NCBI RefSeq assembly: GCF_009664835.1
Contig: NZ_CP045929.1
Coordinates: 4,464,001-4,528,000, forward strand
Direction: 5' to 3'
Length of the DNA: 64,000 nucleotides
Source of the DNA: Allosaccharopolyspora coralli
GTDB taxonomy: Bacteria > Actinomycetota > Actinomycetes > Mycobacteriales > Pseudonocardiaceae
Under the pieces are notes generated by a model. It was given only the letters and a program-made list of their open reading frames with translations, was not told the DNA's origin and did not search any database. A program made the position numbers and the translations under genes. Shown piece after piece: positions 1-11,601 of this stretch (position 1 is its first letter; every line of letters starts with the position of its first letter).

Positions 1-751
1 CGAGGAAGAACAGCGCGAACTTCAGCGACGAGTACTCGGTGTGGAAACCGCCGACGAGCTCCGACTCGGCCTCCGGCAGGTCGAACGGGGCCCGGTTCGT
101 CTCGCCCACCATGGCGATCGCGTAGACGACGAAACTGAACGGTAGCAGCGCGAAGAACCAGCCCTGCGCCTGCGCGTCGACGATCCCCGAGGTCGACATC
201 GTGCCCGCGTAGAGGATCACCGCGATGAACGAGAGACCCATCGCGATCTCGTAGGAGATCACCTGGGCCGCCGACCGCAGCGAGCCCAGCAGCGGGTACG
301 GCGAGCCGGACGCCCACCCGGCGAGGACGATGCCGTAGACGCCGACCGAGGCGCACGCCAGTACGACCAGCAGGCCGACGGGGAGGTCGACGAGCTGCAG
401 CGCGGTCTCCTCGCCGAAGATCGTCACCCGCGGCGCCATCGGGATGACCGAGAACGCCACGAGAGCGGGCGTCGCCGAGATCACCGGGGCCAGGATGTAG
501 ACCCACTTGTCCGCGAGCAGCGGCCGGATGTCCTCCTTGAACGCCAGCTTCAGCCCGTCGGCGAGGGACTGCAGGACGCCGAACGGCCCCGCGCGGTTCG
601 GACCGGGCCGGTGCTGCATGCGGCCGATGACCCGGCGTTCCGCCCAGATCGTCAGCAGCGTCATCACGACGAGGAACGCGAAGATCCCGACGACCTTGAT
701 CAGGATGAGCCAGATCGGGTCGTCGGCGAGCAGCGTCGCCGTCTCGGTCAT
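1..751 (-). CDS. nuoH: NADH-quinone oxidoreductase subunit H (partial, N-terminal 250 residues)
   Basis: Membrane subunit H of proton-pumping complex I; in the family it helps form the quinone-entry site at the junction of the peripheral and membrane arms. The visible part begins [11 protein letters not shown], has a first membrane helix at about residues 13-36, then the conserved [19 protein letters not shown] loop (38-56). The acidic [15 protein letters not shown] loop follows near residue 220, with further hydrophobic segments between. The gene runs off the left edge, so the C-terminal part is missing. Its ATG overlaps the nuoG stop (ATGA), which indicates translational coupling. Confidence 0.95.
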   Translation of the reverse strand, partial: MTETATLLADDPIWLILIKVVGIFAFLVVMTLLTIWAERRVIGRMQHRPGPNRAGPFGVLQSLADGLKLAFKEDIRPLLADKWVYILAPVISATPALVAFSVIPMAPRVTIFGEETALQLVDLPVGLLVVLACASVGVYGIVLAGWASGSPYPLLGSLRSAAQVISYEIAMGLSFIAVILYAGTMSTSGIVDAQAQGWFFALLPFSFVVYAIAMVGETNRAPFDLPEAESELVGGFHTEYSSLKFALFFL

Positions 752-3384
752 GCCCTACCCCCGTCGGTGTCGGTGTCGCCCTCGGGGCCCGTCGTCCGCT
801 CGTGCGGGGCGGTGCCGCCCTGGACTGCGGCACCGGCCGGGTTCTCGGTGTGCGCCAGTTCGTCCGGCGCGTGGTGCCCGTTCGTCTCGGCGGGTGTCAG
901 TGCCGCCGCCACCGCGAGGCCGACCACGTCGCCGTGCACCGCACCCAGCGCCCGTCGCACCCGGGATCCGCCGGAGTTCTCCGGAATCCACACGACCGCG
1001 TCCGGCATCTCGTCGAACTCGACGTCGAGACTGATCGTCCCGGAGCCGGAGCTCACGGCGGCCCGGTCGCCCGCCGTGAGGCCGACGTCGCGCGCGGTGC
1101 GCCGCGACATCCGCGCGACCACCGGCCGCGCGGTGCCCGCCAGCGCAGGCTCGCCGTCCTGCATGGAGCCGTTGTCGAGAAGCTGGTGCCACGTCGACAG
1201 AACCGCTTTGCCGGTCCCGGGGGCGGGCTCCCGCCGCGCGGCGACGTCCGGTGCCGCCGGACGCGGGCCGGTGTGTGCCCCGAGGCGGCCGAACTCGCCC
1301 GCCGCCGCGGCCGGGGTCTGGGTGAACAGGTCGATGTCCATCTCGACCGCGAGGGTGTCGAGCACCCGGCAGTCCGAGAGCGAACCGGGGGCGTCGATGG
1401 TCTGCGGGAACTCCCGGGAACGGCCCTCCCAGTTGAGGTACGTCCCGGACTTCTCGACGGCGGGCGCGATCGGCAGCACCACGTCGGCGTGCTCGGTGGC
1501 CGCCGTGGGGCGCATCTCCAGACTCACCACGAACCCGACGCGCTCCAGCGCACGGTCGGCGCGAGCCGGGTCCGGCAGGTCGTGCGGATCGACACCGCCG
1601 AGAACCAACGCCGACAGGGCACCACGCTCGGCTGCCTCGAGGATGCCCGTCAGGTCGCGACCGGGGTTCGCAGGCAGCGACCCGCTGTCGAGGCCCCAGG
1701 CCTGCTCGATCTCGTTGCGTGCCGCGACGTCACCCACGGGACGGCCTCCCGGCAGCAGCGTCGGCAACGCTCCGGCCTCGATCGCGCCTCGCTCCCCGGC
1801 GCGGCGGGGGACCCACGCCACCCGGGCGCCGGTCCGCTCGGCGAAGCGCAACGCCGCCGACAGCAGTCCGGGAACGGTCGCGGCGCGCTCCCCGAGCAAC
1901 AGCACCGCGCCCGGCTGTCGGGTCGCATCGTCCACTTCGGACGGAAGGTCGGCGAGCGCGGCGGCCTCTCCGCCCGGCAGGCAGGGAATCAGTCCGCCGG
2001 TGTGCAGGGTCGAGCCGGGTCCTGCGATCTCGGTGGTCTTCTCGACGCCCGGTGAGTTCCACTGCCCCAGGTGCCAGACCAACGTGTCACGGTCGCGTGC
2101 CGCCTTGCGCAGCCGCAGGAAGACGATCGGCGACTCCTCCTCCGGCTCGAACGCGGCGCACACCACCGCCGGTGCGGCTTCGAGGTCGGCGTAGGTCACC
2201 CCGCCGGAGTCCGGTGTCGTTCCGACCACAGTGGACCCGAGGAACGCGAGCTCCTCGTCCGAGTGCGGACGGGCACGGAAGTCGATGTCGTGGGTTCGCG
2301 CCGCCACACGGGCGAACTTCGAGTACGCGTAGGCGTCCTCGAGCGTCAACCGGCCGCCGGGCAGCACTCCGACACCGTTGCCGTCACGCGCGGCGACGAG
2401 GCCGTCGGCGGCCACCCGCAGCGCCTCGGTCCAGGACGACGGACGCAACTCACCGCTGTCGGCGTCCCGCACCATCGGGCGGGTGAAGCGGTCCGAGGCG
2501 GTGGCGTAGGTGAACGCGAACCGTCCCTTGTCACAGTTCCATTCCTCGTTGACGTCGGGGTCGTCGCCTGCGAGGCGACGCATCACCTTGCCGCGCCGCC
2601 AGTCCGTGCGCGTGGCACAACCCGACGAACAGTGTTCGCACACACCGGGAGTCGACACCAGGTCGAACGGCCGGGACCGGAACCGGTACGCCGAACTCGT
2701 CAACGCACCCACCGGGCAGATCTGGATGGTGTTGCCCGAGAAGTACGACTGGAACGGCTGCTGCTCGCCGATCCCGATCTGCTGCACCGCGCCGCGTTCC
2801 AGCAGTTCGATGAACGGGTCGCCCGCGACCTGCTTGGAGAACCGGGTGCAGCGCTGGCACAGCACGCACCGTTCCCGGTCCAGCAGCACCTGCGAGGAGA
2901 TCGACACCGGCTTCGCAAACGTGCGCTTGTGGTCGTGGAACCGGGAATCGGCCCGCCCGTGCTTGAGCGCCTGGTTCTGCAACGGGCACTCACCGCCCTT
3001 GTCGCAGATCGGGCAGTCCAGCGGGTGGTTGATGAGCAGCAGCTCCATCACGCCCTGCTGCGCCTTGTCCGCCACCGCCGAGGTCTTCTGGGTGTTGACG
3101 ACCATTCCGTCGGCCACGGTGATCGTGCACGAAGCCTGCGGCTTCGGCATCGGCCTGCCGTTCATCTCGACCTCGACCAGGCACTGCCTGCACGCGCCCG
3201 CCGGATCGAGCAACGGGTGGTCGCAGAACCGCGGAATCACGGTGCCGATCCGCTCGGCGGTGCGGATGAGCAGCTCGCCCTTCGGAGCGTCGACCTCCAC
3301 GCCGTCGATCGTCAGCCGGACATGCCCCTCCGGAACCGGACGCTGCTCGGTGTCCTGGGCTTTCGATTCGGGTGCCACCGTCAT
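748..3384 (-). CDS. nuoG: NADH-quinone oxidoreductase subunit G
   Basis: 878-residue iron-sulfur subunit of the NADH-oxidising arm of complex I. The N-terminus carries the [2Fe-2S] ferredoxin fold ([16 protein letters not shown], about residues 54-69). This is followed by the [18 protein letters not shown] and [12 protein letters not shown] cysteine motifs for the N-terminal [4Fe-4S] clusters, and then the molybdopterin-oxidoreductase-like CEHCSSGC region near residue 250. The C-terminal half is a degenerate molybdopterin-type domain, which in this family does not bind cofactor. The start overlaps the nuoF stop by 4 bases and the stop overlaps nuoH. It acts with NuoE and NuoF to pass electrons from FMN towards NuoB. 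Confidence 0.97.
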   Translation of the reverse strand: MTVAPESKAQDTEQRPVPEGHVRLTIDGVEVDAPKGELLIRTAERIGTVIPRFCDHPLLDPAGACRQCLVEVEMNGRPMPKPQASCTITVADGMVVNTQKTSAVADKAQQGVMELLLINHPLDCPICDKGGECPLQNQALKHGRADSRFHDHKRTFAKPVSISSQVLLDRERCVLCQRCTRFSKQVAGDPFIELLERGAVQQIGIGEQQPFQSYFSGNTIQICPVGALTSSAYRFRSRPFDLVSTPGVCEHCSSGCATRTDWRRGKVMRRLAGDDPDVNEEWNCDKGRFAFTYATASDRFTRPMVRDADSGELRPSSWTEALRVAADGLVAARDGNGVGVLPGGRLTLEDAYAYSKFARVAARTHDIDFRARPHSDEELAFLGSTVVGTTPDSGGVTYADLEAAPAVVCAAFEPEEESPIVFLRLRKAARDRDTLVWHLGQWNSPGVEKTTEIAGPGSTLHTGGLIPCLPGGEAAALADLPSEVDDATRQPGAVLLLGERAATVPGLLSAALRFAERTGARVAWVPRRAGERGAIEAGALPTLLPGGRPVGDVAARNEIEQAWGLDSGSLPANPGRDLTGILEAAERGALSALVLGGVDPHDLPDPARADRALERVGFVVSLEMRPTAATEHADVVLPIAPAVEKSGTYLNWEGRSREFPQTIDAPGSLSDCRVLDTLAVEMDIDLFTQTPAAAAGEFGRLGAHTGPRPAAPDVAARREPAPGTGKAVLSTWHQLLDNGSMQDGEPALAGTARPVVARMSRRTARDVGLTAGDRAAVSSGSGTISLDVEFDEMPDAVVWIPENSGGSRVRRALGAVHGDVVGLAVAAALTPAETNGHHAPDELAHTENPAGAAVQGGTAPHERTTGPEGDTDTDGGRA

Positions 3385-4742
3385 CGGGCCGCTCCAACCA
3401 ATGCCGGGTCCCCGGCAGTCTCATCGGCGTTCGTGCCTGCGTTCTTCCGGCACAGTGCGAGGAACTCCTCGCGGAAGTACTTGATGCCGCTGGTGATCGG
3501 GCTGACCGCACCGTCGCCGAGCGCGCAGAACGACCGGCCGAGCACGTTGTCGCAGACGTCGAGGAGCGTGTCGATGTCCTCCTCGGTGCCGTTGCCGTCG
3601 ACCATGCGCTCCAGCACCTGCGCCAGCCAGAACGTGCCCTCCCGGCAGGGAGTGCACTTGCCGCAGGACTCGTGCTCGTAGAACTGCGTCCACTTCATCA
3701 CCGCCCACGGCACCGACACGGTCTCGTTGAAGACCTGCACGGCCGTGGTTCCCAGCATCGACCCGGCCTCGGCCGCGCCCTCGAAATCCAGTGGCACGTC
3801 GAGGTGCTCGGCGGTGAACAGCGGAGTGGACGAACCCCCCGGCGTCCAGAACTTCAGCGGCACGCCGTCCTTCATGCCGCCCGCGAGTTCCAGCAGCTGC
3901 CGCAGCGTCGTCCCCAGCGGCGCCTCGTACTGGCCGGGGCGCTCCACGTGCCCGGAGATCGAGTAGATCTTCGGTCCCGGCGACTTCTCGCTGCCCATCC
4001 GGCGGAACCAGTCCGAGCCGCCGTTGACGATGAACGGCACCGACGCGATCGTCTCGACGTTGTTCACCGTCGTCGGGCACGCGTACAGCCCGGCGGCGGC
4101 CGGGAACGGCGGCTTGAGCCGGGGCTGGCCCCGCTTACCCTCGAGCGAGTCCAGCAGCGCCGTCTCCTCGCCGCAGATGTAGGCACCGGCACCGGCGTGC
4201 ACCACGACGTCGCAGTCGAAGCCGGACCCGAGAATGTCCTCGCCCAGATAGCCGGCGTCGTAGGCCTCCCGCACCGCGGCGTGCAACCGGCGAATGCAGT
4301 GCAGCGCCTCGCCCCGCACGTAGATCGCCGAGAAGTGCGACCGCATCGCGTAGCAGGCGATGATCACACCCTCGACGAGTGAGTGCGGGTCCGCCATCAT
4401 CAGCGGAATGTCCTTGCAGGTTCCGGGTTCTCCCTCGTCGGCGTTGATGACGAGGTAGTGCGGCCTGGCGGTGCGGCCGTCCGCGTTCTCCTTCGGCATG
4501 AAGCCCCACTTCACGCCGGCCGGGAACCCGGCGCCACCGCGGCCGCGCAGTCCCGATGCCTTCACCAGCTCGATGATCTGGTCCGGGTGCGCCTGCAGAG
4601 CCTTGCGCAGTGCGGTGTAGCCCTCCAGCTGCTCGTAGGTCTCGAGCGTCCAGGAGTTCGGGGACAGCCAGCGCTTCGTCAGCACCGGAGTCACCGGATC
4701 GACGTCCCGTTCACCGGGCCGGGAGACAGTTGCGTCGGTCAT
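3381..4742 (-). CDS. nuoF: NADH-quinone oxidoreductase subunit F
   Basis: 453-residue subunit that binds NADH and FMN and carries the N3 [4Fe-4S] cluster. Visible motifs are the glycine-rich GRGGAGFPAGVKWG nucleotide/FMN site, CGEETALLDSLEGKRGQPR, and the cluster ligands ESCGKCTPCREG with a fourth Cys in RSFCALGDGA. The ATG at 4742 (MTDATVSRPGE) was chosen because the codons upstream in this frame do not look like NuoF and lie inside nuoE. The gap to nuoE is 8 bases and the stop overlaps nuoG by 4 bases. Confidence 0.97.
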   Translation of the reverse strand: MTDATVSRPGERDVDPVTPVLTKRWLSPNSWTLETYEQLEGYTALRKALQAHPDQIIELVKASGLRGRGGAGFPAGVKWGFMPKENADGRTARPHYLVINADEGEPGTCKDIPLMMADPHSLVEGVIIACYAMRSHFSAIYVRGEALHCIRRLHAAVREAYDAGYLGEDILGSGFDCDVVVHAGAGAYICGEETALLDSLEGKRGQPRLKPPFPAAAGLYACPTTVNNVETIASVPFIVNGGSDWFRRMGSEKSPGPKIYSISGHVERPGQYEAPLGTTLRQLLELAGGMKDGVPLKFWTPGGSSTPLFTAEHLDVPLDFEGAAEAGSMLGTTAVQVFNETVSVPWAVMKWTQFYEHESCGKCTPCREGTFWLAQVLERMVDGNGTEEDIDTLLDVCDNVLGRSFCALGDGAVSPITSGIKYFREEFLALCRKNAGTNADETAGDPALVGAAR

Positions 4743-4750
4743 GGCCACCC

Positions 4751-5511
4751 TCACTTCCTCTCCGGAACGGGCGGGAACTCCGCGCTCTCGGGCATGGCCG
4801 GGGCCGTCCAGCCCTCGTCCTGAGCCAGCCGAGCGCCGCGCAGGGTCTCGGTCGCCGAGGACGGGCCGTCGTTCGCGGCGGGCTCGTCGCCGTCGAAGAA
4901 CCCGGCGAGCTGACGTTCGACGGTGCGGAGATCGGTCAACGGCGCTCCGCGCGTCGGCGCCGGTTTCTCCCCGCGCTGCAACGACTTCACCAGTTCCGTG
5001 GCCGACTCGGTCGTCTGGTTGTCGTAGTACTCGTAGTTGACCTGCAGCACCGGGCCGAAATCGCACGCGGCGAGACACTCGGCGTGCTCGAAGGTGATCG
5101 ACCCCTCCGCACCCGGCTCGCCCGCCGTCTCGTCGTGCCCGACGCCGAGGTGCTCGCCGAGCTTCTTGTAGATCTCGTCGCCGCCCAGCGCCGCGCACAG
5201 CGTGTTCGTGCAGACACTCACCAAGTGCTGGCCACAGGGACTGCGCTTGTACATCGTGTAGAAGGTGGCGACCGCGCTGACCTCGGCGACCGACAGTGCG
5301 AGCTGCTCGGCGCAGAACTCGATGCCGACCTTGCTCACGTACCCCTCGACCGACTGCACCAGGTGCAACATCGGCAGCAGCGCCGAGCGGGACTCCGGGT
5401 ACCGCGCCACGATCGCGTGCGCCTCGGCACGCGTCGCCTCGGAGAAGGCCTGCTCCTGCGAGGTCGGCGTCACCACGTGCTCGGTGGTGGTGAAGTCGAA
5501 CTGTTCGGTCA

Positions 5512-5512
<1 letters not shown>
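4751..5512 (-). CDS. nuoE: NADH-quinone oxidoreductase subunit E
   Basis: 253-residue [2Fe-2S] (N1a) subunit of the NADH module with a thioredoxin-like fold. The four ligands are visible as VCTNTLC (C-x4-C) and ECLAAC (C-x3-C), at about residues 100-150. An acidic, Pro-rich tail follows the core, giving extra length at the C-terminus. The ATG shares one base with the nuoD stop (TGATG). Confidence 0.96.
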
Positions 5513-6879
<1,367 letters not shown>

Positions 6880-6960
6880 GTCAGCACCCCTCTGCTCCGC
6901 GGTGCCCGGTCGCCGCGGCCCCGGGCGGGACGACGGTGGCAAGTCCGTTCACGGCAGCGA

Positions 6961-7695
6961 TCACGTGTACGCCCTCCGTTGGTCCGGGGGCGGGATCTCG
7001 GCGCCCTTGTACTCCACGGGGATCCCGCCCAGCGGGTAGTCCTTGCGCTGCGGATGGCCGTCCCAGTCGTCCGGCATCAGGATCCGGGTCAGCGCCGGAT
7101 GCCCGTCGTAGACGATGCCGAACATGTCGTAGGTCTCGCGCTCCTGGAAGTCGGCGGTCGGATAGACCTCGACGACGGACGGCACGTGCGGGTGCTCGAC
7201 GTCCGCGGTGACCTCGACGCGGACCCGGCGCCGGTAGGTCATCGACGTGAGGTGGCAGACCGAGTGCAGACGCTGCGGCACGTCCTCGCCGTAGTCCACA
7301 CCGGACACCGAACTGCACAACTCGAACCGCAGCGCCGGATCGTCCCGGAAGGACCGGCAGACCTCCAGCAGGTGCTCGGTGCGGACGTAGAACGTGATCT
7401 CGCCACGGTCCACAGTGATCTGATGGACGGTGTCGTCCGGAAGTCCCTTGGCACGCAACGACTCCAGCAACGCGTCCGCCGCCTCGTCGAACCATCCGCC
7501 GTACGGACGCTCCGCGGCGGGCGGCACGTACCGGGGCAGCTGCAACCCGCCGAACCCGGACGTGTCCCCGGTACCGCTGACTCCGAACATGCCCTGCCGG
7601 GCGCGACCGGCGACCGGCGTGTGTGCCTCGTCGCGACGTGCCGGCGCCTGCTCGTCGCCCGGGCGCTCGGCGCTGGATCCGTACTGTCCGGTCAC
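6961..7695 (-). CDS. nuoC: NADH-quinone oxidoreductase subunit C (30-kDa type)
   Basis: 244-residue peripheral-arm subunit that docks on NuoD. The typical C-terminal signature is present ([31 protein letters not shown]). The first ~60 residues are a low-complexity extension found in actinobacterial homologues. The start codon is GTG, overlapping the nuoB stop (GTGA). An 81-base spacer, free of any other feature, separates it from nuoD. Confidence 0.96.
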   Translation of the reverse strand: MTGQYGSSAERPGDEQAPARRDEAHTPVAGRARQGMFGVSGTGDTSGFGGLQLPRYVPPAAERPYGGWFDEAADALLESLRAKGLPDDTVHQITVDRGEITFYVRTEHLLEVCRSFRDDPALRFELCSSVSGVDYGEDVPQRLHSVCHLTSMTYRRRVRVEVTADVEHPHVPSVVEVYPTADFQERETYDMFGIVYDGHPALTRILMPDDWDGHPQRKDYPLGGIPVEYKGAEIPPPDQRRAYT

Positions 7696-8366
7696 CGACC
7701 CTCACCCCCGGTGATCTCCTTGCGCTGCTCGACCCCGGCCATGCCGAGCTCGTTGTCCGCGCCCATCTCCTTGCGCTGGGCGGCCTGCTGCCGCTCGGCA
7801 CGCTTGAGGGCCGTGCGACCCGTCGGCGCGAACCGTTCGGACGACGGGATCATCGGCGTCGTCTCGCCGTTCTCGGCCTTGATCTGGGCGCGCTTGGCGT
7901 TGATCGGCTCGTCCATGATCTTCGCGTGCAGCTTGAGGATCGCGTCGAGCAGCATCTCCGGCCGCGGCGGACAACCCGGCAGGTACATGTCGACCGGCAC
8001 GACGTGGTCGACACCCTGCACGACCGCGTAGTTGTTGAACATCCCGCCGGTCGAAGCGCACACGCCCATCGACAGCACCCAGCGCGGCTCCGGCATCTGG
8101 TCGTAGATCTGCCGCAGCACCGGCGCCATCTTGTTCGTGACCCTTCCGGCCACGATCATCAGGTCGGCCTGACGCGGCGTGGCGGAGAAGCGCTCCATTC
8201 CGAACCGGGCGATGTCGTAGCGGGAACCGCCGACGGTCATCATCTCGATGGCACAGCACGCCAGCCCGAACGTGGCGGGCCACATCGACGTCTTCCGGGT
8301 CCAGTTGACGAGCTTTTCCACGTTGGCCAACAGGATGCCGTTGGGCAGCTTTTCCTCCAGCCCCAT
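7692..8366 (-). CDS. nuoB: NADH-quinone oxidoreductase subunit B
   Basis: 224-residue subunit holding cluster N2, the electron donor to quinone. The tandem cysteines in [13 protein letters not shown], the cysteine in [15 protein letters not shown] and that in LPGCPPRPE supply the ligands. The tail after about residue 160 is charged and actinobacterial in length. A GGAAGGGAG ribosome-binding sequence precedes the ATG. It lies 73 bases downstream of nuoA. Confidence 0.97.
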   Translation of the reverse strand: MGLEEKLPNGILLANVEKLVNWTRKTSMWPATFGLACCAIEMMTVGGSRYDIARFGMERFSATPRQADLMIVAGRVTNKMAPVLRQIYDQMPEPRWVLSMGVCASTGGMFNNYAVVQGVDHVVPVDMYLPGCPPRPEMLLDAILKLHAKIMDEPINAKRAQIKAENGETTPMIPSSERFAPTGRTALKRAERQQAAQRKEMGADNELGMAGVEQRKEITGGEGR

Positions 8367-8439
8367 CTCGGCACTCCCTTCCGACTAGTTGCCGTTCACG
8401 ACCGGGCGCCGCGGCGCCCCTGTTGCGCTGACCTCGCCG

Positions 8440-8805
8440 TCAGTTCCAGTCAAATCCACCGCGCCACCACACATAGAGGTCGGCGATGCCGAACGTGATG
8501 ATGAACAGGACCACCGCCGCCACGCCGTAGAGACCGAGGGCGTCGGCGGAGACCGCGTACGGGAAGAGGAAGACCATCTCGATGTCGAACAGGATGAACA
8601 TCATCGCGGTCAGGTAGTACGCGACGGGCATCCGACCGCCGCCCACGACGGGCGTGGGCGACGGCTCGATGCCGCACTCGTAGGAATCGAGCTTGGCCCG
8701 GTTGAACCGGCGTGGACCGACCAGCGGCGCGATCGCGACGGAGAACGCGGCGAACCCCAGTGCCAACGCGAACATCAGCACCAACGGGATGTAGGGGTCC
8801 AGCAC
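8440..8805 (-). CDS. nuoA: NADH-quinone oxidoreductase subunit A
   Basis: 121-residue membrane subunit with three predicted helices. The conserved YECGIEP loop (about residues 42-48), whose cysteine is redox-gated in other complexes I, and the FDIEMVFLFPYA motif are visible. The start is GTG with a perfect AAGGAGG ribosome-binding sequence 8 bases upstream. It is the first nuo gene; 158 bases separate it from menJ, which is transcribed in the same direction. Confidence 0.96.
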   Translation of the reverse strand: MLDPYIPLVLMFALALGFAAFSVAIAPLVGPRRFNRAKLDSYECGIEPSPTPVVGGGRMPVAYYLTAMMFILFDIEMVFLFPYAVSADALGLYGVAAVVLFIITFGIADLYVWWRGGFDWN

Positions 8806-8894
8806 GGTGCTGCCCTCCTTCGGTCACGACGCCGGGACTCGAATCACCTGCGACTTCTCGTTGTCGCACTCTATGCGTCCACGCCGACGCCCTC

Positions 8895-8913
8895 GGTAGT
8901 GAGGCGCACCTAA
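8895..8913. promoter_or_regulatory. Weak IdeR/DtxR-type iron-box-like sequence upstream of nuoA
   Basis: The 19 bases GGTAGTGAGGCGCACCTAA match the IdeR/DmdR consensus TTAGGTTAGGCTAACCTAA at 13 of 19 positions, including a complete ACCTAA half. It lies about 90 bases upstream of the nuoA start. Complex I is iron-rich, so iron control would make sense, but the match is below that of most proven boxes. Confidence 0.2.
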
Positions 8914-8963
8914 CTTTATGACGTCCCGCACAGCTGCCCGGTCATCTGATCAGACGCGAGCCG

Positions 8964-10262
8964 TCAGGCGCTAGGCGTCAGGCGGGTAGTGGCACTGATC
9001 ACACGGTCCATCGCGTCACCGTCACGCGTGTCGTAGAGATTTGCCAACAGTTTCAACACGAAACGCATCAACGTCTCCCTCGGGAGGCCGTGCTTCGTGG
9101 CGGTCCGCATCACCACCGGATTGCCAATCAACTTGCTGAAGAGGTTGCCGAGCCGGAAGTAGCCGCCCATCGCCTCGGACACGGCACTCGGGTAACGCGC
9201 CAGCGCCTGCTCCCGAGACGCACCCGCCGGACGGGACAGCGCGTGCACCACGCACTCAGCAGCGAGCCGGGCCGACTCCATCGCGTAGGCGATTCCCTCA
9301 CCGTTGAACGGGTTCACCATGCCGCCGGCGTCACCGACCAACAGCAGTCCGTCCCGGTAGTGCGGCGTGCGGTTGAAGCCCATCGGCAGCGCCGCACCCC
9401 CGATCCGGCCGGTCGCGTTCTCCTCCCGGAAGCCCCACTCCTCGGGCGTACCGTCCAGCCACGAACGCAACAGCTGCCGGTAGTCCGTCTTGCCGTACGC
9501 CTTCGACGTCGACAGGATGCCCAGCCCCGCGTTCACGGTTCCGTCGCCCATCCCGAACAGCCAGCCGTAGCCCGGCATCAGCTTCGGCTCGGAGGGCGTC
9601 GAGCGGTCCCAGAGCTCCAGGTGCGATTCCAGGAAGTCGTCCTTGGTGCGGGGGCTGTCGTAGTAGCGGCGCACCGCGACGCCCATCGGCCGGTCGTCGC
9701 GCTTGCCGATGCCCATCGACAACGCCACCCGCGACGAGACCCCGTCACACGCGACGACCAGCGGCGCACGGTACGTGACCGGGGTGCGCTCGGGTCCCGA
9801 CTTGGTCTCCACACCCGTGATCCTGCCGGTGCGCTCGTCGGTCACCGCCCCGGTCACCGACGTCTCCTGCACCAGCCGGGCGCCTGCCTTCTGCGCTTCC
9901 TTCGCCAGCAGGTCGTCGAAGTCGTTGCGGGGACGCACGACGCCGTAGGGCGGGTAGTTTGCGATGTCCGGCCAGTCCAGTTCCAGCGTCACGCCGCCGC
10001 CGACGACGCGCAGGCCGCGGTTGTGCAGCCAGCCCGCCTCCTCGCGCATGTCGACGCCCAGGTCGACGAGCTGCTTGACTCCTCGCGGCGTGACGCCGTC
10101 GCCGCAGACCTTCTCACGCGGGAAGACGCTCTTCTCGAGCACGAGCACGTCCAACCCGGCGCGCGCCAGGTACGTCGCGGCCGTCGACCCCGCTGGACCG
10201 GCGCCCACCACGATGACCTCGGCGTCGTCGTCAGGGCGGCGGCGGCTGCTCGGGCTGGTCAT
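8964..10262 (-). CDS. menJ: Menaquinone-reducing flavoprotein, geranylgeranyl reductase family (MenJ-like)
   Basis: 432-residue FAD-dependent reductase. The N-terminus has the dinucleotide fold VIVVGAGPAGSTAATYLA (about residues 16-33) and the C-terminal half has LLLVGDAGGMVNPFNGEGIA, typical of the geranylgeranyl reductase family. In mycobacteria the homologue MenJ saturates one isoprene unit of menaquinone-9. Position between menG and nuoA supports the same role here; reduction of another polyprenyl substrate is the alternative. A Rex-operator-like palindrome lies 54 bases upstream of the ATG. Confidence 0.85.
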   Translation of the reverse strand: MTSPSSRRRPDDDAEVIVVGAGPAGSTAATYLARAGLDVLVLEKSVFPREKVCGDGVTPRGVKQLVDLGVDMREEAGWLHNRGLRVVGGGVTLELDWPDIANYPPYGVVRPRNDFDDLLAKEAQKAGARLVQETSVTGAVTDERTGRITGVETKSGPERTPVTYRAPLVVACDGVSSRVALSMGIGKRDDRPMGVAVRRYYDSPRTKDDFLESHLELWDRSTPSEPKLMPGYGWLFGMGDGTVNAGLGILSTSKAYGKTDYRQLLRSWLDGTPEEWGFREENATGRIGGAALPMGFNRTPHYRDGLLLVGDAGGMVNPFNGEGIAYAMESARLAAECVVHALSRPAGASREQALARYPSAVSEAMGGYFRLGNLFSKLIGNPVVMRTATKHGLPRETLMRFVLKLLANLYDTRDGDAMDRVISATTRLTPSA

Positions 10263-10313
10263 GACACTCCTCGCGATCGGAAACCCACCGGTCCCACGGA
10301 CCGGCCTCGCACG

Positions 10314-10333
10314 TTTGTGAACGAGTTCACTAA
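10314..10333. promoter_or_regulatory. Predicted Rex operator upstream of menJ-nuo
   Basis: TGTGAACGAGTTCACT (10316-10331) matches the Streptomyces Rex consensus TGTGAACNNNTTCACA at every fixed position except the last. On the minus strand it lies just downstream of a possible -10 hexamer TAGACT (10339-10344) and 54 bases before the menJ ATG, a position fit for repression. The core GTGA-N6-TCAC also fits Crp-type regulators, but the inner AAC/GTT favours Rex, and a rex gene is present at 41 kb. Confidence 0.6.
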
Positions 10334-10404
10334 CGCCGAGTCTAGGGCTCCGAAACCGTGCAATCGACCCCTGTCGGGCACGACGAGAAGCGGATCACGC
10401 CCGG

Positions 10405-11097
10405 TCAGGCGTAGGGCTTGACCGCCCGGTGCACGGCGACGACCCCGCCGGTGAGATTCCGCCAGGCCACGCCCGTCCAACCGGCCTCGGCGATCCGCCG
10501 GGCGAGAGCGGGCTGGTCGGGCCACTCGCGGATCGACTCGGCGAGATAGACGTAGGCGTCCGGGTTCGACGACACCCGACGTGCGATCGACGGCAACGCA
10601 CGCATCAGATAGTTCATGTACACCGTGCGGAACGGCGTCCACGTCGGCGTGGAGAACTCGCACACCACCAGCCGGCCGCCCGGCCGCACCACGCGCGCCA
10701 TCTCGCGCAGGCCCTGAGCGCTGTCGGCGAGGTTGCGCAGGCCGAACGAGATCGTCACCGCGTCGAACGCACCGTCGGCGAACGGCAAGTGCAGGGCATC
10801 GGCGGCGACCATCGGCAGCCGACGCTCCCGGCCGGCGCGCAGCATGCCCAGCGAGAAGTCCGCCGCCACGCAGTAGGCGCCGGAGCGGGCGAACTCGTCG
10901 GTGGAGACACCGGTTCCGGCGGCCAGGTCGAGGATCTTCTCCTGCACCCGGGCGTCGAGCGCCTTGCGGGTGACCCCGCGCCAGTACCGGTCCTGTCCGA
11001 ACGACAGGACGGTATTGGTCAGGTCGTAGCGACGCGCCACGTCGTCGAACATCCTGGCGACGGCGCGAGGATCCTTGTCCAACCCAGCCCGAGACAC
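10405..11097 (-). CDS. menG: Demethylmenaquinone methyltransferase
   Basis: 230-residue class I SAM methyltransferase of the UbiE/MenG family, catalysing the last step of menaquinone synthesis. It shows the family start region [13 protein letters not shown], the SAM motif [14 protein letters not shown] (about residues 57-70) and the late segment [15 protein letters not shown]. The start is GTG. It is followed by menJ on the same strand after 142 bases that contain the Rex-like site. Confidence 0.93.
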   Translation of the reverse strand: MSRAGLDKDPRAVARMFDDVARRYDLTNTVLSFGQDRYWRGVTRKALDARVQEKILDLAAGTGVSTDEFARSGAYCVAADFSLGMLRAGRERRLPMVAADALHLPFADGAFDAVTISFGLRNLADSAQGLREMARVVRPGGRLVVCEFSTPTWTPFRTVYMNYLMRALPSIARRVSSNPDAYVYLAESIREWPDQPALARRIAEAGWTGVAWRNLTGGVVAVHRAVKPYA

Positions 11098-11177
11098 GCC
11101 CGAAGCCTACGACAGCCGCCGCTTCCTCCCGCGCCCCGCTCCAGCCCCCGGACCGCGCTCCCCCGACGCCCTCTGCT

Positions 11178-11580
11178 GAGGCGAACGGCACCTTCGCCCC
11201 GTCACACGAGGCGAACGGCACTTTCGCACCACCGGCTCCCCGGACCGCGCACCCCCATCACACGAGGCCAACGGCACTTTCGCCCCGTCACACGAGGCGA
11301 ACGGCACCTTCGCACCACCCAGCTCCCCCGGACCGCGCACCCCCATCACACGAGGCCAACGGCACTTTCGCCCCGTCACACGAGGCGAACGGCACTTTCG
11401 CACCACCCAGCTCCCCCGGACCGCGCACCCCCATCACACGAAGCGAACGGCACCTTCGCACCACCCAGCTCCCCCGGACCGCGCACCCCCATCACACGAA
11501 GCGAACGGCACGTTCGCACCGTCACGTGAAGCGAACGGCACTTTCGCACCGTCACGTGGGGCGAACGGGCCGTTCGCCTC
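11178..11580. repeat. Tandem array of ten GCGAACGGCACTTTCGC-type units (family B)
   Basis: This stretch fills most of the 504 bases between the mgtA stop and the menG start. Ten copies of the core GCGAACGGCACTTTCGC, with small variants, lie in one orientation. Units start at 11178, 11208, 11264, 11294, 11352, 11382, 11440, 11498, 11528 and 11558. Units are either 30 bp (core plus a CCGTCACAC-type spacer) or about 58 bp (core plus a Pro-codon-like CCACCCAGCTCCCCCGG spacer). Units 3+4 and 5+6 form an 88-bp higher-order repeat. Each core can fold as GCGAA-loop-TTCGC. No gene is seen inside. Confidence 0.9.
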
Positions 11581-11601
11581 AATGGATGCTCCGGGGTGAG
11601 T

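Noticed and set aside
611-2194. Long open frames opposite nuoG and other genes
   Set aside because: They are antisense shadows of GC-rich coding sequence: Arg/Pro/Ala-rich, without domains, and fully inside a recognised gene on the other strand.
8964-10262. Chlorophyll-type geranylgeranyl reductase
   Set aside because: The fold is shared, but no photosynthesis gene is present and the position between menG and nuoA points to menaquinone.
11178-11580. CRISPR-like array
   Set aside because: The units differ in length, the spacers are themselves repeated, and no cas gene is near. It is a tandem stem-loop array.
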